Assembly (NCBI GenBank): GCA_947589745.1
Contig: CANQCS010000018.1
Span: 1-39,688, forward strand
Length of the DNA: 39,688 nucleotides
Reading direction: 5' to 3'
From: an uncultured Oscillospiraceae bacterium
GTDB taxonomy: Bacteria > Bacillota > Clostridia > Oscillospirales > Oscillospiraceae
Shown here: positions 31,388-39,181 of the stretch, in pieces
Layout: each line of letters begins with the position of its first letter
Position numbering within the stretch: the stretch's first letter is position 1
Position numbers and translations under genes: made by a program
The notes under the pieces: model-generated
Database searches by the model: none
What the model was told of the DNA's origin: nothing
Seen by the model: only the letters and a program-made list of their open reading frames with translations

Positions 31388-33889
31388 ATGAAGAAGCGTG
31401 TATTGTCTCTGTTCTTATGTGCGGCCATGCTGATCAGCCTCTTGGCTCTCCCGGCATGTTCCGGCACAACAGACGACCACGACCACGATGACGCTCAGGA
31501 CGTCATCGGCATCACCGATGAGGGGTCGGTCCCCCTCAACAATTCCCCGGATGGAGATACACTGACCTCCCCTGACGATGGGGAGGACGCTGCTGAGGAA
31601 AAGGAGTCCTCTGCGGAAAATGATCTCCCCGCAGAACAGCCCTCTTCCCAGGACCAGACGGATTCCAACGAAGAACCCAAGTCCGAGCCCAAGCCCGAGC
31701 CCCAATCCCAGTCCCAGCCTCAGTCCCAGTCCAATACCGCGGCCGCATCGACCCCGGCCCCCTGCAACCACGAGTGGAAGCAGACCGGCGCTGAGATGAG
31801 GAGCAACGACTGTATCTACGGTGAGACTTGGGTTGCTTACCAGACGTGCACCAAGTGCGGCGAACGCAGAGACGTGGCTTATCGTCCCGAGGGAGCGTCG
31901 AAGGGCGAGCACAAGTACGTGACCGTCAGGCGGGACGACAGTTGCTCGGGCCACCCCTACATTGAGGAGAAGTGTTCGGTGTGCGGCAATGTCCGCATCA
32001 CCGAGGGCGGCCACAACTGGTCTGCCTGGTCCGCCTCCAGCGGCAATCCCTGCACGGAGAGCTATACGGAGACCCGGACCTGCTCTTACTGCAACCAGTC
32101 CGAGACCCGTACCCAGCCGGCCATGGGCCACTCCTCCTGGAGGATTATCAGCGAGACCAAGCCCACCTGCACCGAGCCCGGCAAGGTCACCAAGACCTGC
32201 AACAGATGCGGCGAGACCGTGACGGTGGAAAGCGGCGCCGCTCTGGGCCACCAGTACCAGAGCCTCTCCGGCGACTGCGCGGCTGAGCGGCAGTGCACCC
32301 GCTGCGGCGCCAAGGTCAAGGGCCTGGGCCACACCTACGGCAGCGAATACCGCAGCAACGCCTCCGGCCACTGGCAGGTGTGCAAGAACTGCGGCCAGGG
32401 CACCGACATTGAGCCCCACCGCGACAGCGGCAACGGCAAGTGCGTGTGCGGCTACCAGGTGAAGACGCTGCCCTCCAACTGCAGCCATAACTGGACCATC
32501 CTGGGCAGCACCAGCACCTTCACCCACAAGGAGGAGTGCACCAAGTGCGGCGCCACCAGGAGCGTCAACTGCTCCCAGTCCTCCTTCCTCCGGTCCCGTA
32601 CTTACTGCACTGACCGGCAGTACTGCCAGTGCGGCAACGTGGCCAAGGAGGCCCAGAAGAACCACAACTTCGGCACCTGGATCTGCAACGACAGCACCCA
32701 CCAGCACCAGTGCCTGAACGCCGGCTGCCAGTACGTCACCAACGCCTCCCACAGCTATCAGACCAGCGCCGGCGGCGTGAAGCGGTGCTCTGTCTGCGGA
32801 CATGTGGACTCCACGAGCATGGCCACCCATACCCACGTCTGGGGCGCCTGGACCTCCAGCGGCAGCGGCGGCCACTCCCGCGCCTGCACCGTTCCCGGCT
32901 GCACCGCCATCCAGAGCGCCGGCCACAGCCTGAGCGCCGCCAACTGCAAGGGTGAGGCGGTCTGCAAGGACTGCGGCGCTACCATCACCGGCGCGGCCGG
33001 CAGCACCCATGTGGGCGGCACCGAGATCCGCAACGCCAAGGCCGCCGAAGAAGGGGTAGAGGGCTACACCGGCGACACCTACTGCCTGGGCTGCGGCAAG
33101 AAGATCGCCTCCGGCAGCACCATCCCCGCCCTGCCCGCCAGCCACACCCACAGCTACGACGGCGGCTGGGTACATGACAGCAAGAGCCACTGGCACACCT
33201 GCTCCTGCGGCGAGGTGGCCGACACGGCCGCCCACAGCTTCAAGGACGGCAAGTGCACCGTCTGCGGCGAGGCCGATCCCAACTACCACGCCCCCGACGA
33301 GGAGCACGTCCACTCCTTCGACAGCGCGTGGAGCACCAACGGCAGCCAGCACTGGCACACCTGCACCGTCTGCGGCGAGAAGACCGACGTGGACACCCAC
33401 ACGTTTGAGAACGGCAAGTGCATCGTCTGCGGCAAGGCCGATCCCGCCGAGGCGGAGAAACACGAGTTCACCGCCTGGGTCAGCGACGGCCCGGACACCC
33501 ACTCCCGCACCTGCACCGTCGCCGGCTGCGCCGAAAAGGAGACCGAGGCCCACAGATTCGTCAACGGCCAGTGCACCGCCTGCGGCGCCGTCAAGCCCAG
33601 TGAGCCCGACACTCCCAGTGAACCCGATGAACCCAGCAAGCCCGACGAGCCCGTCAAGCCCGATGAACCTGTCAGGCCCGATGAGCCCAGCAATCCCGGC
33701 ACTTCCCACACCCACACGTATGTGGACGGTGTCTGCTCTGTCTGCGGCGAGAAGCAGGGCCCGGAGTTTGAATACAAATTCGACTTCGACAATATGAATT
33801 TCAGCGGCGGGCAGGCTACCCTCAATATCGGGGTCTACATGGGCGGCGTACTCCTGCTGAACATCCCGGTGACTCTCCAACTCTCATAA
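31388..33889 (+). CDS. Large His/Cys-rich surface lipoprotein with zinc-ribbon-like repeats
   Basis: The 833-residue protein starts with a lipoprotein signal (LFLCAAMLISLLALPACSG, lipid-modified Cys24), then an acidic segment with DDHDHDD, a Glu/Pro/Ser/Gln linker (about 70-120), and about 600 residues made of short modules with CxxC(G) knuckles and His in fixed places, for example CTKCGERRD, CNRCGETV, HWHTCTVCGEKTDVDTHTF and GKCIVCGKADP. About eighteen such knuckles can be counted. A Pro-Asp-Glu linker (about 737-772) leads to one more CSVCG and a beta-rich C-terminus. Similar repeats occur in surface proteins of gut Clostridia with no proven role; the Cys/His spacing suggests bound zinc or another metal. 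ATG 31388 has AGGAGG. Function unknown; it is not part of the feo cluster by strand and terminator. Confidence 0.82.
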   Translation: MKKRVLSLFLCAAMLISLLALPACSGTTDDHDHDDAQDVIGITDEGSVPLNNSPDGDTLTSPDDGEDAAEEKESSAENDLPAEQPSSQDQTDSNEEPKSEPKPEPQSQSQPQSQSNTAAASTPAPCNHEWKQTGAEMRSNDCIYGETWVAYQTCTKCGERRDVAYRPEGASKGEHKYVTVRRDDSCSGHPYIEEKCSVCGNVRITEGGHNWSAWSASSGNPCTESYTETRTCSYCNQSETRTQPAMGHSSWRIISETKPTCTEPGKVTKTCNRCGETVTVESGAALGHQYQSLSGDCAAERQCTRCGAKVKGLGHTYGSEYRSNASGHWQVCKNCGQGTDIEPHRDSGNGKCVCGYQVKTLPSNCSHNWTILGSTSTFTHKEECTKCGATRSVNCSQSSFLRSRTYCTDRQYCQCGNVAKEAQKNHNFGTWICNDSTHQHQCLNAGCQYVTNASHSYQTSAGGVKRCSVCGHVDSTSMATHTHVWGAWTSSGSGGHSRACTVPGCTAIQSAGHSLSAANCKGEAVCKDCGATITGAAGSTHVGGTEIRNAKAAEEGVEGYTGDTYCLGCGKKIASGSTIPALPASHTHSYDGGWVHDSKSHWHTCSCGEVADTAAHSFKDGKCTVCGEADPNYHAPDEEHVHSFDSAWSTNGSQHWHTCTVCGEKTDVDTHTFENGKCIVCGKADPAEAEKHEFTAWVSDGPDTHSRTCTVAGCAEKETEAHRFVNGQCTACGAVKPSEPDTPSEPDEPSKPDEPVKPDEPVRPDEPSNPGTSHTHTYVDGVCSVCGEKQGPEFEYKFDFDNMNFSGGQATLNIGVYMGGVLLLNIPVTLQLS

Positions 33890-33918
33890 ACAAAGGGCAT
33901 CCCACCAGTTGAAGCAAG

Positions 33919-33952
33919 AAGGGGGCGCGCACCGTGCGGTGCGCGCCCCCTT
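33919..33952 (+). terminator. Terminator of the lipoprotein gene
   Basis: A 15-bp stem AAGGGGGCGCGCACC / GGTGCGCGCCCCCTT, loop GTGC, then TTGG. It lies 30 bp past the stop. Confidence 0.8.
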
Positions 33953-33973
33953 TGGCTGTCCCAAAAGCCAATG

Positions 33974-34020
33974 GCTTTTTGATATTTTTTCTTTCATAAA
34001 CATAAAAAAATATCAAAAGC
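33974..34020 (-). repeat. Palindrome related to the interspersed-repeat head
   Basis: Arms GCTTTTTGATATTTTTT (33974-33990) and AAAAAATATCAAAAGC (34005-34020). On the minus strand the part GAAAGAAAAAATATCAAAAAG matches, with few changes, the head of the interspersed repeat, but the body after it is different. The outer pair has become ATAT/ATAT. Confidence 0.6.
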
Positions 34021-34022
34021 TG

Positions 34023-34054
34023 AAAGGGCGCAGGCAGAACGCCTGCGCCCCTTT
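34023..34054 (-). terminator. Terminator downstream of argS
   Basis: Stem AAAGGGCGCAGGC / GCCTGCGCCCCTTT (one bulged C) with loop AGAAC; on the minus strand TTTCAGCTTTTG follows. It lies after repeat copy 7 and probably ends the murI-argS transcript. Confidence 0.7.
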
Positions 34055-34084
34055 GGATTTGCTTCTTCCATTTCGCTCCGCGCA

Positions 34085-34173
34085 TCGTTACCGTGCGGAA
34101 AATGCCGGTATCGCAGCGCTTTGAGAGCGATGTTAAAGTTCTTTTTGATTCTTTTTCTTTCAAGAAAAAGAAT
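34085..34173 (-). repeat. Interspersed palindrome-headed repeat, copy 7
   Basis: On the minus strand it begins with the last A of the argS TAA: ATTCTTTTTCTTG..GAAAAAGAAT, CAAAAAGAACTTTAA, CATCGCTCTCAAAGCGCTGC, and CCGCACGGTAACGA. Nearly identical to copy 4, and again in the direction of the gene it follows. Confidence 0.92.
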
Positions 34174-35918
34174 TACATCTTTTCCGGCGCGTCCACGCCC
34201 AGCAGGGCCAGGCCGTTCTTCAGCACGCTCCGGGTCTCGTCCGCCAGCTTCAGGCGGGCCAGCAGCACCGCGCTCTCCTCGCCCTTGATGCGGCAGGCGG
34301 TATAGAACCGGTGGAAACAGCCTGCCAAATCCACCAGGTAGCGGTTCAGATGGCTGGGGTCATAGTCCCGGGCCGCCAGGCGCAGCTCCTCGCAGAAAAG
34401 GGCCAGCTGCTTGATGAGGGCCTGCTCCGTCTCGCCGGAGAGCAGGGAGGTGTCCACGTCCGCCAGGGCCGGGACGGCGTACCCCTCGGCGGCCAGATTC
34501 CGGAGAAGGCTGCAGATCCGGGCGTGGGCGTACTCCACATAGTAGATGGGGTTCTCGCTGTCCTCCCGGACGGCCAGGCCCAGGTCGAAGTCCATCTGGG
34601 TGTCGGGCTTGGCGTTGAAGAACCAGCGGGCCGCGTCCACGGGCACCTCGTCCAGCAGGTCGCTGAGGGAGATGGCCTTGCCGGTGCGCTTGCTCATCTT
34701 CACCACCTCGCCGTCCCGCAGCAGCTTCACCAGCTGCATGAGGACGATGTCCAGCCGCCCGGTGCCGTCCAGCCCCAGGGCGTCCATGGCGCCCTTCAGC
34801 CGGGCCACGTGGCCGTGGTGGTCCGCGCCCCAGATGTTGATGACCCGGTCAAAGCCCCGCTTCTCGAACTTGTTGCGGTGGTAGGCGATATCGGCGGCGA
34901 AGTAGGTGTAGAAGCCGTTGGCCCGGCGGAGGACGTCGTCCTTCAGGTCCAGCTTCTTGATCTCCTTCTCACTCTTTCCCGCCTTGCGGTAGCCCTCCTC
35001 CAGGATGCGGCTGGTGGCCAGCCACAGGGCCCCCTCCTTCTCGTAGGTCCAACCCGCCTGGGTGAGCTTGTCCACGGTCTCGGCCACGTAGCCGCTCTCG
35101 TGGAGGGAGGACTCGAAGAACCACTGGTCATATTCGATCTTGTACTTGGCCAGGTCGCTCTTCATCTTGGGGATGTTCCGCTCCAGGCCGAAGGCGGCCA
35201 GGGCTGCGTGGCGCTCCGCCGTGGGGGTGTCCCGGTAGGCGTCGCCGTGGAGGTCATAGAACGCCTGGGCCAGCTCCCGGATATCGTCGCCGTGGTAGCC
35301 GTCCTCGGGGAAGGTCACCGCGTCCTCACCCAGGAGGATCTGGAGATACCGGGCCTCCAGAGAACAGGCGAACTTCTCGATCTGGTTGCCGGCGTCGTTG
35401 ACGTAGAACTCCCGCCACACATCGGCGCCGTTGGCCTCCAGCACGGAGGCCAGGGTGTCCCCCAGCACGCCGCCCCGGGCGTTGCCCATGTGCATGGGGC
35501 CGGTGGGGTTGGCGGAGACGAACTCCACCATGATCTTCTGGCCCTTCAGGTTGTCGGACCGGCCGTAGGCGGTGCCCTCCTGCTCCACCGCGTCCAGCAC
35601 GCCGGTGAACCAGTTGGGCGCCAGCCGGAAGTTCAGGAACCCGGCCCCCGCGATCTCGGCGGAGGCGAAGTAGCTGCCGGTCAGGTCCATCTCCTCCAGC
35701 AGGACCGACGCGATCTGCCGGGGGTTCATGCGCATGGCCTTGGCGGCGGCCAGCGCGAAGGTGGTGGTGTAGTCGCCGTTGCTCAGGTCCTTGGGGATCT
35801 CCACGTTGGCCCTGACGGCCACGCCGGCGGGCAGCCGCCCCTTCTCCGCGGCGGCGGCGTAGGCGGCGTTGGTCAGCGCCAGGACCTGGTCCTTGGCGTT
35901 TTGGATCATATTGCTCAT
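34173..35918 (-). CDS. argS: Arginyl-tRNA synthetase
   Basis: The 581-residue class I enzyme charges tRNA-Arg. It has the N-terminal Add1 domain (residues 1-115), the HIGH-type motif in SANPTGPMHMGNARGGVLGD, a KMSK motif in GEVVKMSKRTGKAISLSD and the C-terminal anticodon-binding DALR domain (about 460-581). The start ATG 35918 overlaps the DUF1934 stop by four bases, so the two are coupled, as in many Firmicutes. A repeat copy begins exactly at its stop codon. Confidence 0.96.
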   Translation of the reverse strand: MSNMIQNAKDQVLALTNAAYAAAAEKGRLPAGVAVRANVEIPKDLSNGDYTTTFALAAAKAMRMNPRQIASVLLEEMDLTGSYFASAEIAGAGFLNFRLAPNWFTGVLDAVEQEGTAYGRSDNLKGQKIMVEFVSANPTGPMHMGNARGGVLGDTLASVLEANGADVWREFYVNDAGNQIEKFACSLEARYLQILLGEDAVTFPEDGYHGDDIRELAQAFYDLHGDAYRDTPTAERHAALAAFGLERNIPKMKSDLAKYKIEYDQWFFESSLHESGYVAETVDKLTQAGWTYEKEGALWLATSRILEEGYRKAGKSEKEIKKLDLKDDVLRRANGFYTYFAADIAYHRNKFEKRGFDRVINIWGADHHGHVARLKGAMDALGLDGTGRLDIVLMQLVKLLRDGEVVKMSKRTGKAISLSDLLDEVPVDAARWFFNAKPDTQMDFDLGLAVREDSENPIYYVEYAHARICSLLRNLAAEGYAVPALADVDTSLLSGETEQALIKQLALFCEELRLAARDYDPSHLNRYLVDLAGCFHRFYTACRIKGEESAVLLARLKLADETRSVLKNGLALLGVDAPEKM

Positions 35919-36358
35919 ATCGTTTCTCTCGTCCTCTCCCGTATCCGTATTTTCACCAGGTTCTCTCCCACCACCCGGTGGTCCACCGCCACAGAGTAGC
36001 CCAGCTCCAGCACCCCGCCCCGCTCGTTGATCCGGTGGCGCAGGGAGGTGGCGGTGACGTCCACCAGCATGGCCCCCCAGGGCGTCTCATAGAAGGAGCT
36101 GTGGGGCCGCCCCTTCAGAAAGAGCATATTGGACGAGATGGTGCCGGTGCGCTCCAGCTCCACCGCGTCCTCCCGGATGGTAAAGCGGGTGACGGTGCCC
36201 TCCATGCCGGTCAGCTCCGTCTCCCGGTACTCCAGGATGACCGCGCCGTCCCCGGCCAGGGACATGGTCCCCTCGGTCATCAGCTCCGTAACGTCCGGGT
36301 CGGCGTCCTCGTAGCGCTGCTCGCCCCGGACATAGATCACAACATTTTTCTCCGGCAT
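35915..36358 (-). CDS. DUF1934 (YwiB-like) protein
   Basis: The 147-residue protein matches the DUF1934 family, small calycin-like beta-barrels coded before argS across Firmicutes (YwiB in Bacillus). Landmarks: KNVVIYVRGEQRYEDADPD, ILEYRETELTGMEGTVTRFT, SSFYETPWGAMLVDVTATSL and LELGYSVAVDH. The biochemical job is not known. ATG 36358 has AAAGGA five bases upstream; ATG 36364 is too close to that site. Translationally coupled to argS. Confidence 0.88.
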   Translation of the reverse strand: MPEKNVVIYVRGEQRYEDADPDVTELMTEGTMSLAGDGAVILEYRETELTGMEGTVTRFTIREDAVELERTGTISSNMLFLKGRPHSSFYETPWGAMLVDVTATSLRHRINERGGVLELGYSVAVDHRVVGENLVKIRIRERTRETI

Positions 36359-36478
36359 AGTCATCCTTTATCATATGATTTTCAATCGGAAGGATCTATC
36401 GCCGCCCGTGGGCCGGCCATAGGGCGGCCTGCGGCGAAGCCTGCCGCCGGAAAAGGCCGCAGACCACTTCCGACGCTC

Positions 36479-37291
36479 TCAGTATTTTGTAATGTCCACC
36501 TGCCCCACCTGGCCGGTGACGTCCTCCCCCAGGAACAGGGAGGCCAGCCGCTGGAAGTCGGCGGCCCGGTCGCTGGTGTAATACTCGGCGGCGCCGGTCC
36601 CCTCCGGGGCCAGGGCGTCCCGCTCCTGGAGCAGGGCGCGGAGGGCGGCGGCGGACTCGGCCCCCACATCCACCAGGGTCACCTCCGGGCCCATGACATT
36701 GCCGATGACCTCCGCCAGCAGGGGGTAGTGGGTGCAGCCCAGCACCAGGGTGTCCACGCCCTTCTCTCGCATGGGGGCCAGGTACTGCTCCGCCACGGTC
36801 TCGATGACGATATCGCCGGGGCGGCAGCGGCCCTCCTCCACCAGGGGCACAAAGAGGGGGCAGGCCAGGCTGGTGACCTCCAGCGCCTCGTCCAGCCGCC
36901 GGAAGGCCCGCTCGTAGGCCCCGCTGCCGATGGAGGCCCGGGTGGCGATGACGCCCACCCGTCGGTTCCGGGTCAGGGCGGCGGCGCTGCGGACGGCGGG
37001 CTCCACCACGCCGATGATGGGGATGTCGTTCTCCGCCGCCAGCACATCCAGGCAGTTGCTGCTGACCGTGCCGCAGGCCACCACGATGGCCTTCAGGTCG
37101 AAGCTCCGCAGAAACCGGGTGTCCTGCCGGGCGTACCGGAGGATGGTGTCCCGGCTGCGGTTGCCGTAGGGGACGCGGGAGGTGTCGCCGAAGTACACGA
37201 TGTCCTCCGCGGGCATGATGGCCCGCAGGCGGCGCACCGCGGTGAGGCCCCCGAAGCCGGAATCAAAGACGCCGATGGCGCGCTGGTCCAA
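36479..37291 (-). CDS. murI: Glutamate racemase
   Basis: The 270-residue enzyme makes D-glutamate for peptidoglycan. The first half has FDSGFGGLTAVRRL, YFGDTSRVPYGNRS and catalytic Cys73 in VVACGTVSSN; the second has the partner Cys in LVLGCTHYPLL. The usual family motif after the first Cys is CNTAS, here CGTVS. The TTG at 37291 is taken as start since AAGGAGG lies eight bases before it; the GTG at 37318 lies upstream of that site and would add nine residues. It has its own promoter and precedes the DUF1934-argS pair by 120 bp, in which only weak GC dyads were seen. Confidence 0.93.
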   Translation of the reverse strand: MDQRAIGVFDSGFGGLTAVRRLRAIMPAEDIVYFGDTSRVPYGNRSRDTILRYARQDTRFLRSFDLKAIVVACGTVSSNCLDVLAAENDIPIIGVVEPAVRSAAALTRNRRVGVIATRASIGSGAYERAFRRLDEALEVTSLACPLFVPLVEEGRCRPGDIVIETVAEQYLAPMREKGVDTLVLGCTHYPLLAEVIGNVMGPEVTLVDVGAESAAALRALLQERDALAPEGTGAAEYYTSDRAADFQRLASLFLGEDVTGQVGQVDITKY

Positions 37292-37344
37292 GGCAAATTC
37301 CTCCTTTTCGTCCGGCACGGTGCCAGGCGGCAGATAGCTTTACC

Positions 37345-37373
37345 ATTGTACTATGATTTGACTGGGATAACAA
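37345..37373 (-). promoter_or_regulatory. murI promoter
   Basis: Minus strand: TTGTTA (37368-37373), 17-base spacer, TACAAT (37345-37350). Confidence 0.7.
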
Positions 37374-37407
37374 GTAAAAATTTGGGCTTTTTGCCCTGCA
37401 TTTTCTG

Positions 37408-37436
37408 TGGAATTTTCCGTGGGAGTCTGCTATACT
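37408..37436 (+). promoter_or_regulatory. Candidate promoter of the 37583 gene
   Basis: Extended -10 TGC-TATACT (37431-37436) with a weak -35 TGGAAT (37408-37413, 17-base spacer). The leader of about 140 bases contains a GC-rich dyad but nothing recognised. Confidence 0.5.
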
Positions 37437-37582
37437 GTCCTTACTGATACCATTCCCCGAGAGGGCCCCGGCCTCGGACGCCCTCTGCCCGCCGCCCCGG
37501 TCCGGCCCCCGGCGGCGGAACACCCTTTCCGGCCGGAGCACGTATGATGATTATGTAGTATCCCGAAAGGAGGCCTGGTGGC

Positions 37583-37993
37583 ATGAAGCTGCATCTGACT
37601 GAAAAACAATTTCGACGTCTGCTGGATCTGGTGTACATAGGCAACTGGGTGCTCAACTCCACCCGGGAGAATGATCGGATCAAGGATTACGACCAGGTGG
37701 AGAGTCTGGTATTCTCCCACTGCCTGGACCACGGTATGTCGTCCCTGGTGGAGCTGTACAACGGGGAGATCATCCCCTCCCGGGCGTTTGCCGAGGGCGG
37801 CATCCACGAGGCCATCATGGCCTATGAGGACGAGATGTTCTTCGAGATCCTGGCCGAGGAGCTGGCCCTGCGGGACCTGGACGCGGACCGGGCCACGGAG
37901 GAGAACTACGACGAGGTCATGGAGCGCATGGAACAGTACATGGGCGAGTTTGAGGCCCACGGTACCGACCATATCAGCGTGGAGCTGGACTGA
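37583..37993 (+). CDS. Small acidic protein of unknown function
   Basis: The 136-residue protein is rich in Glu and Asp and predicted mostly helical: KLHLTEKQFRRLLDLVYIGN, VLNSTRENDRIKDYDQVESL, EDEMFFEILAEELALRDLDA. No known domain is recognised. ATG 37583 has AAAGGAGG upstream, and codon use is like that of the neighbours, so the gene is real. It is a single-gene unit between murI (divergent) and a LysR gene (convergent). A repeat copy begins with the last base of its stop. Confidence 0.8.
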   Translation: MKLHLTEKQFRRLLDLVYIGNWVLNSTRENDRIKDYDQVESLVFSHCLDHGMSSLVELYNGEIIPSRAFAEGGIHEAIMAYEDEMFFEILAEELALRDLDADRATEENYDEVMERMEQYMGEFEAHGTDHISVELD

Positions 37994-38108
37994 TACTTTT
38001 TCTTGAAAGAAAAAGTATCAAAAAGAACTTTATCCTCGCTCTCAAGGCGTTGCGATTCCTACATTTTCCGCACGGTAACGAAGTGCACTTTTCATGAGAG
38101 AATAGTAT
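37993..38108 (+). repeat. Interspersed palindrome-headed repeat, copy 8
   Basis: Begins with the last A of the TGA stop: ATACTTTTTCTTG..GAAAAAGTAT, CAAAAAGAACTTTA, TCGCTCTCAAGGCGTTGCGAT, TACATTTTCCGCACGGTAA and an end GAGAATAGTAT. Same outer arm pair (ATAC/GTAT) as copy 6. Confidence 0.92.
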
Positions 38109-38133
38109 AACCCCTCCCCCCTGACAGATAAGA

Positions 38134-38174
38134 GCCGGACTGTTCTGCGGTGACGCAGAGCGGCCCGGCTTTTT
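38134..38174 (+). terminator. Terminator after the small acidic protein gene
   Basis: GCCGGACTGTTCTGCG pairs with CGCAGAGCGGCCCGGC (one mismatch and two G:U pairs), loop GTGA, followed by TTTTT. It comes after repeat copy 8. Confidence 0.85.
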
Positions 38175-38181
38175 CCGTATG

Positions 38182-39042
38182 CTATCCCGCTTCCCCGCCG
38201 AACAGGGAGCGGACCTTATCCCGCATATCCGCGTACTTCAGGTAGACGATGTTGAACTCCCGGACCACCAGCTCCCCACGGAGCGTGAATTTCGCCAGCT
38301 CCGGGTCCGAGTCCGCCAGGATATTGTAGACAAAGGAGATGCCAAACCCCCGCCGCACCAGGTCCAGGATCAGCCGGAAGCTGGAGATGCAGATGTGCCG
38401 CTGGAACCGCTGTAAAGATTCGTTGTAGCCGCTGAGCTCCTGCTCCAGGATGGCGCGGGTGCCGGACCCGGCCTCCCGGTGGATGATGGTCTCCCGCAGC
38501 AGCTGGTCCATGGTGATCTCCCGGCCCGCAAAGGGGTGGTCCTTCCGGCAGATCCCCACAAAGGGCTCCCGGCGCAGCAGGATGCTGTCAAAGCTGTTCT
38601 TGTCGAAGAACCCCTCCACCACGGCGAAGTCCAGCTCATTGGCCACCAGGGACCGCAGCAGGTGCTCCGTGTTGTCCACGATCAGCGTCAGCGCGTTGTC
38701 CTCGCTCTCCAGGAACCGGCAGATGTAGTCCTCCAGGAAGTAGTCGCCGATGGTCTTGGTGGCCCCCACCCGCAGGGTGTTGATGGCCTTGTTCTCCAAC
38801 TTTTCCCGCAGCGCGTGGTCGTTGGCTCTCGCGGCTCTGGCGTACTTCTCCAGCAGCCGCCCCTCCTCTGTCTTCGCCAGCCTGTGGTTCTCGTATGTAA
38901 ACAGCCTGCGCCCGTAGAGCCGCTCCAGATACTGGATCTGCTGGGTCACCGCGGGCTGGGACAGGTGGCACAGCTCCGCGGTCCTCCGGTAGCTCATGCA
39001 GTCGCACAGGGCCAGAAACGTGTCGATCCGGTGGTCCAGCAT
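38182..39042 (-). CDS. LysR-family transcriptional regulator
   Basis: The 286-residue protein has the LysR winged helix at the N-terminus (IDTFLALCDCMSYRRTAELC, LSQPAVTQQIQYLERLYG) and a periplasmic-binding-like co-inducer domain (LRVGATKTIGDYFLEDYICR onward). ATG 39042 has GGAGGTG upstream. It is divergent from the flavoenzyme gene, the usual layout for a LysR regulator and its target, and a T-N11-A dyad lies between them. The co-inducer is not known; the substrate side is likely linked to the redox role of the neighbour. Confidence 0.93.
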   Translation of the reverse strand: MLDHRIDTFLALCDCMSYRRTAELCHLSQPAVTQQIQYLERLYGRRLFTYENHRLAKTEEGRLLEKYARAARANDHALREKLENKAINTLRVGATKTIGDYFLEDYICRFLESEDNALTLIVDNTEHLLRSLVANELDFAVVEGFFDKNSFDSILLRREPFVGICRKDHPFAGREITMDQLLRETIIHREAGSGTRAILEQELSGYNESLQRFQRHICISSFRLILDLVRRGFGISFVYNILADSDPELAKFTLRGELVVREFNIVYLKYADMRDKVRSLFGGEAG

Positions 39043-39055
39043 AGTCCACCTCCAC

Positions 39056-39072
39056 GATAAGTTAATCTTATC
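39056..39072. promoter_or_regulatory. LysR-type operator
   Basis: GATAAG-TTAAT-CTTATC is a perfect dyad with T-N11-A inside. Its centre is about 64 bp before the expected transcription start of the flavoenzyme gene, the classical recognition-site position for LysR activators, and it lies 14 bp from the LysR start codon, allowing self-repression. Confidence 0.65.
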
Positions 39073-39092
39073 ATTTAATAAAAATATTTAAG

Positions 39093-39121
39093 TTGATTTT
39101 ATCACACTACCGCGCTATAAT
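39093..39121 (+). promoter_or_regulatory. Promoter of the flavoenzyme gene
   Basis: TTGATT (39093-39098), 17-base spacer and perfect TATAAT (39116-39121). Confidence 0.82.
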
Positions 39122-39181
39122 CAAGGAGAAGTTGAAAAAAAGCAGCACCATTAAAGCCGCAAAACAGAAAGGAGCCATTCC

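Noticed and set aside
31415-33880. An open frame of 821 codons on the minus strand, opposite the lipoprotein gene
   Set aside because: It is rich in Gly, Ala, Val and Leu without domains, has no ribosome site, and mirrors the GC-biased codons of the real gene.
31388-33889. CRISPR-like or tandem DNA repeat array in the lipoprotein gene
   Set aside because: The modules repeat at protein level with variable length and spacing; they are coding and not regular DNA repeats.
6331-38108. Short frames inside the repeats with a shared peptide of the type KEKESKRTL
   Set aside because: They arise from translating the repeat itself in different copies; no ribosome sites and no protein-like conservation of codons.
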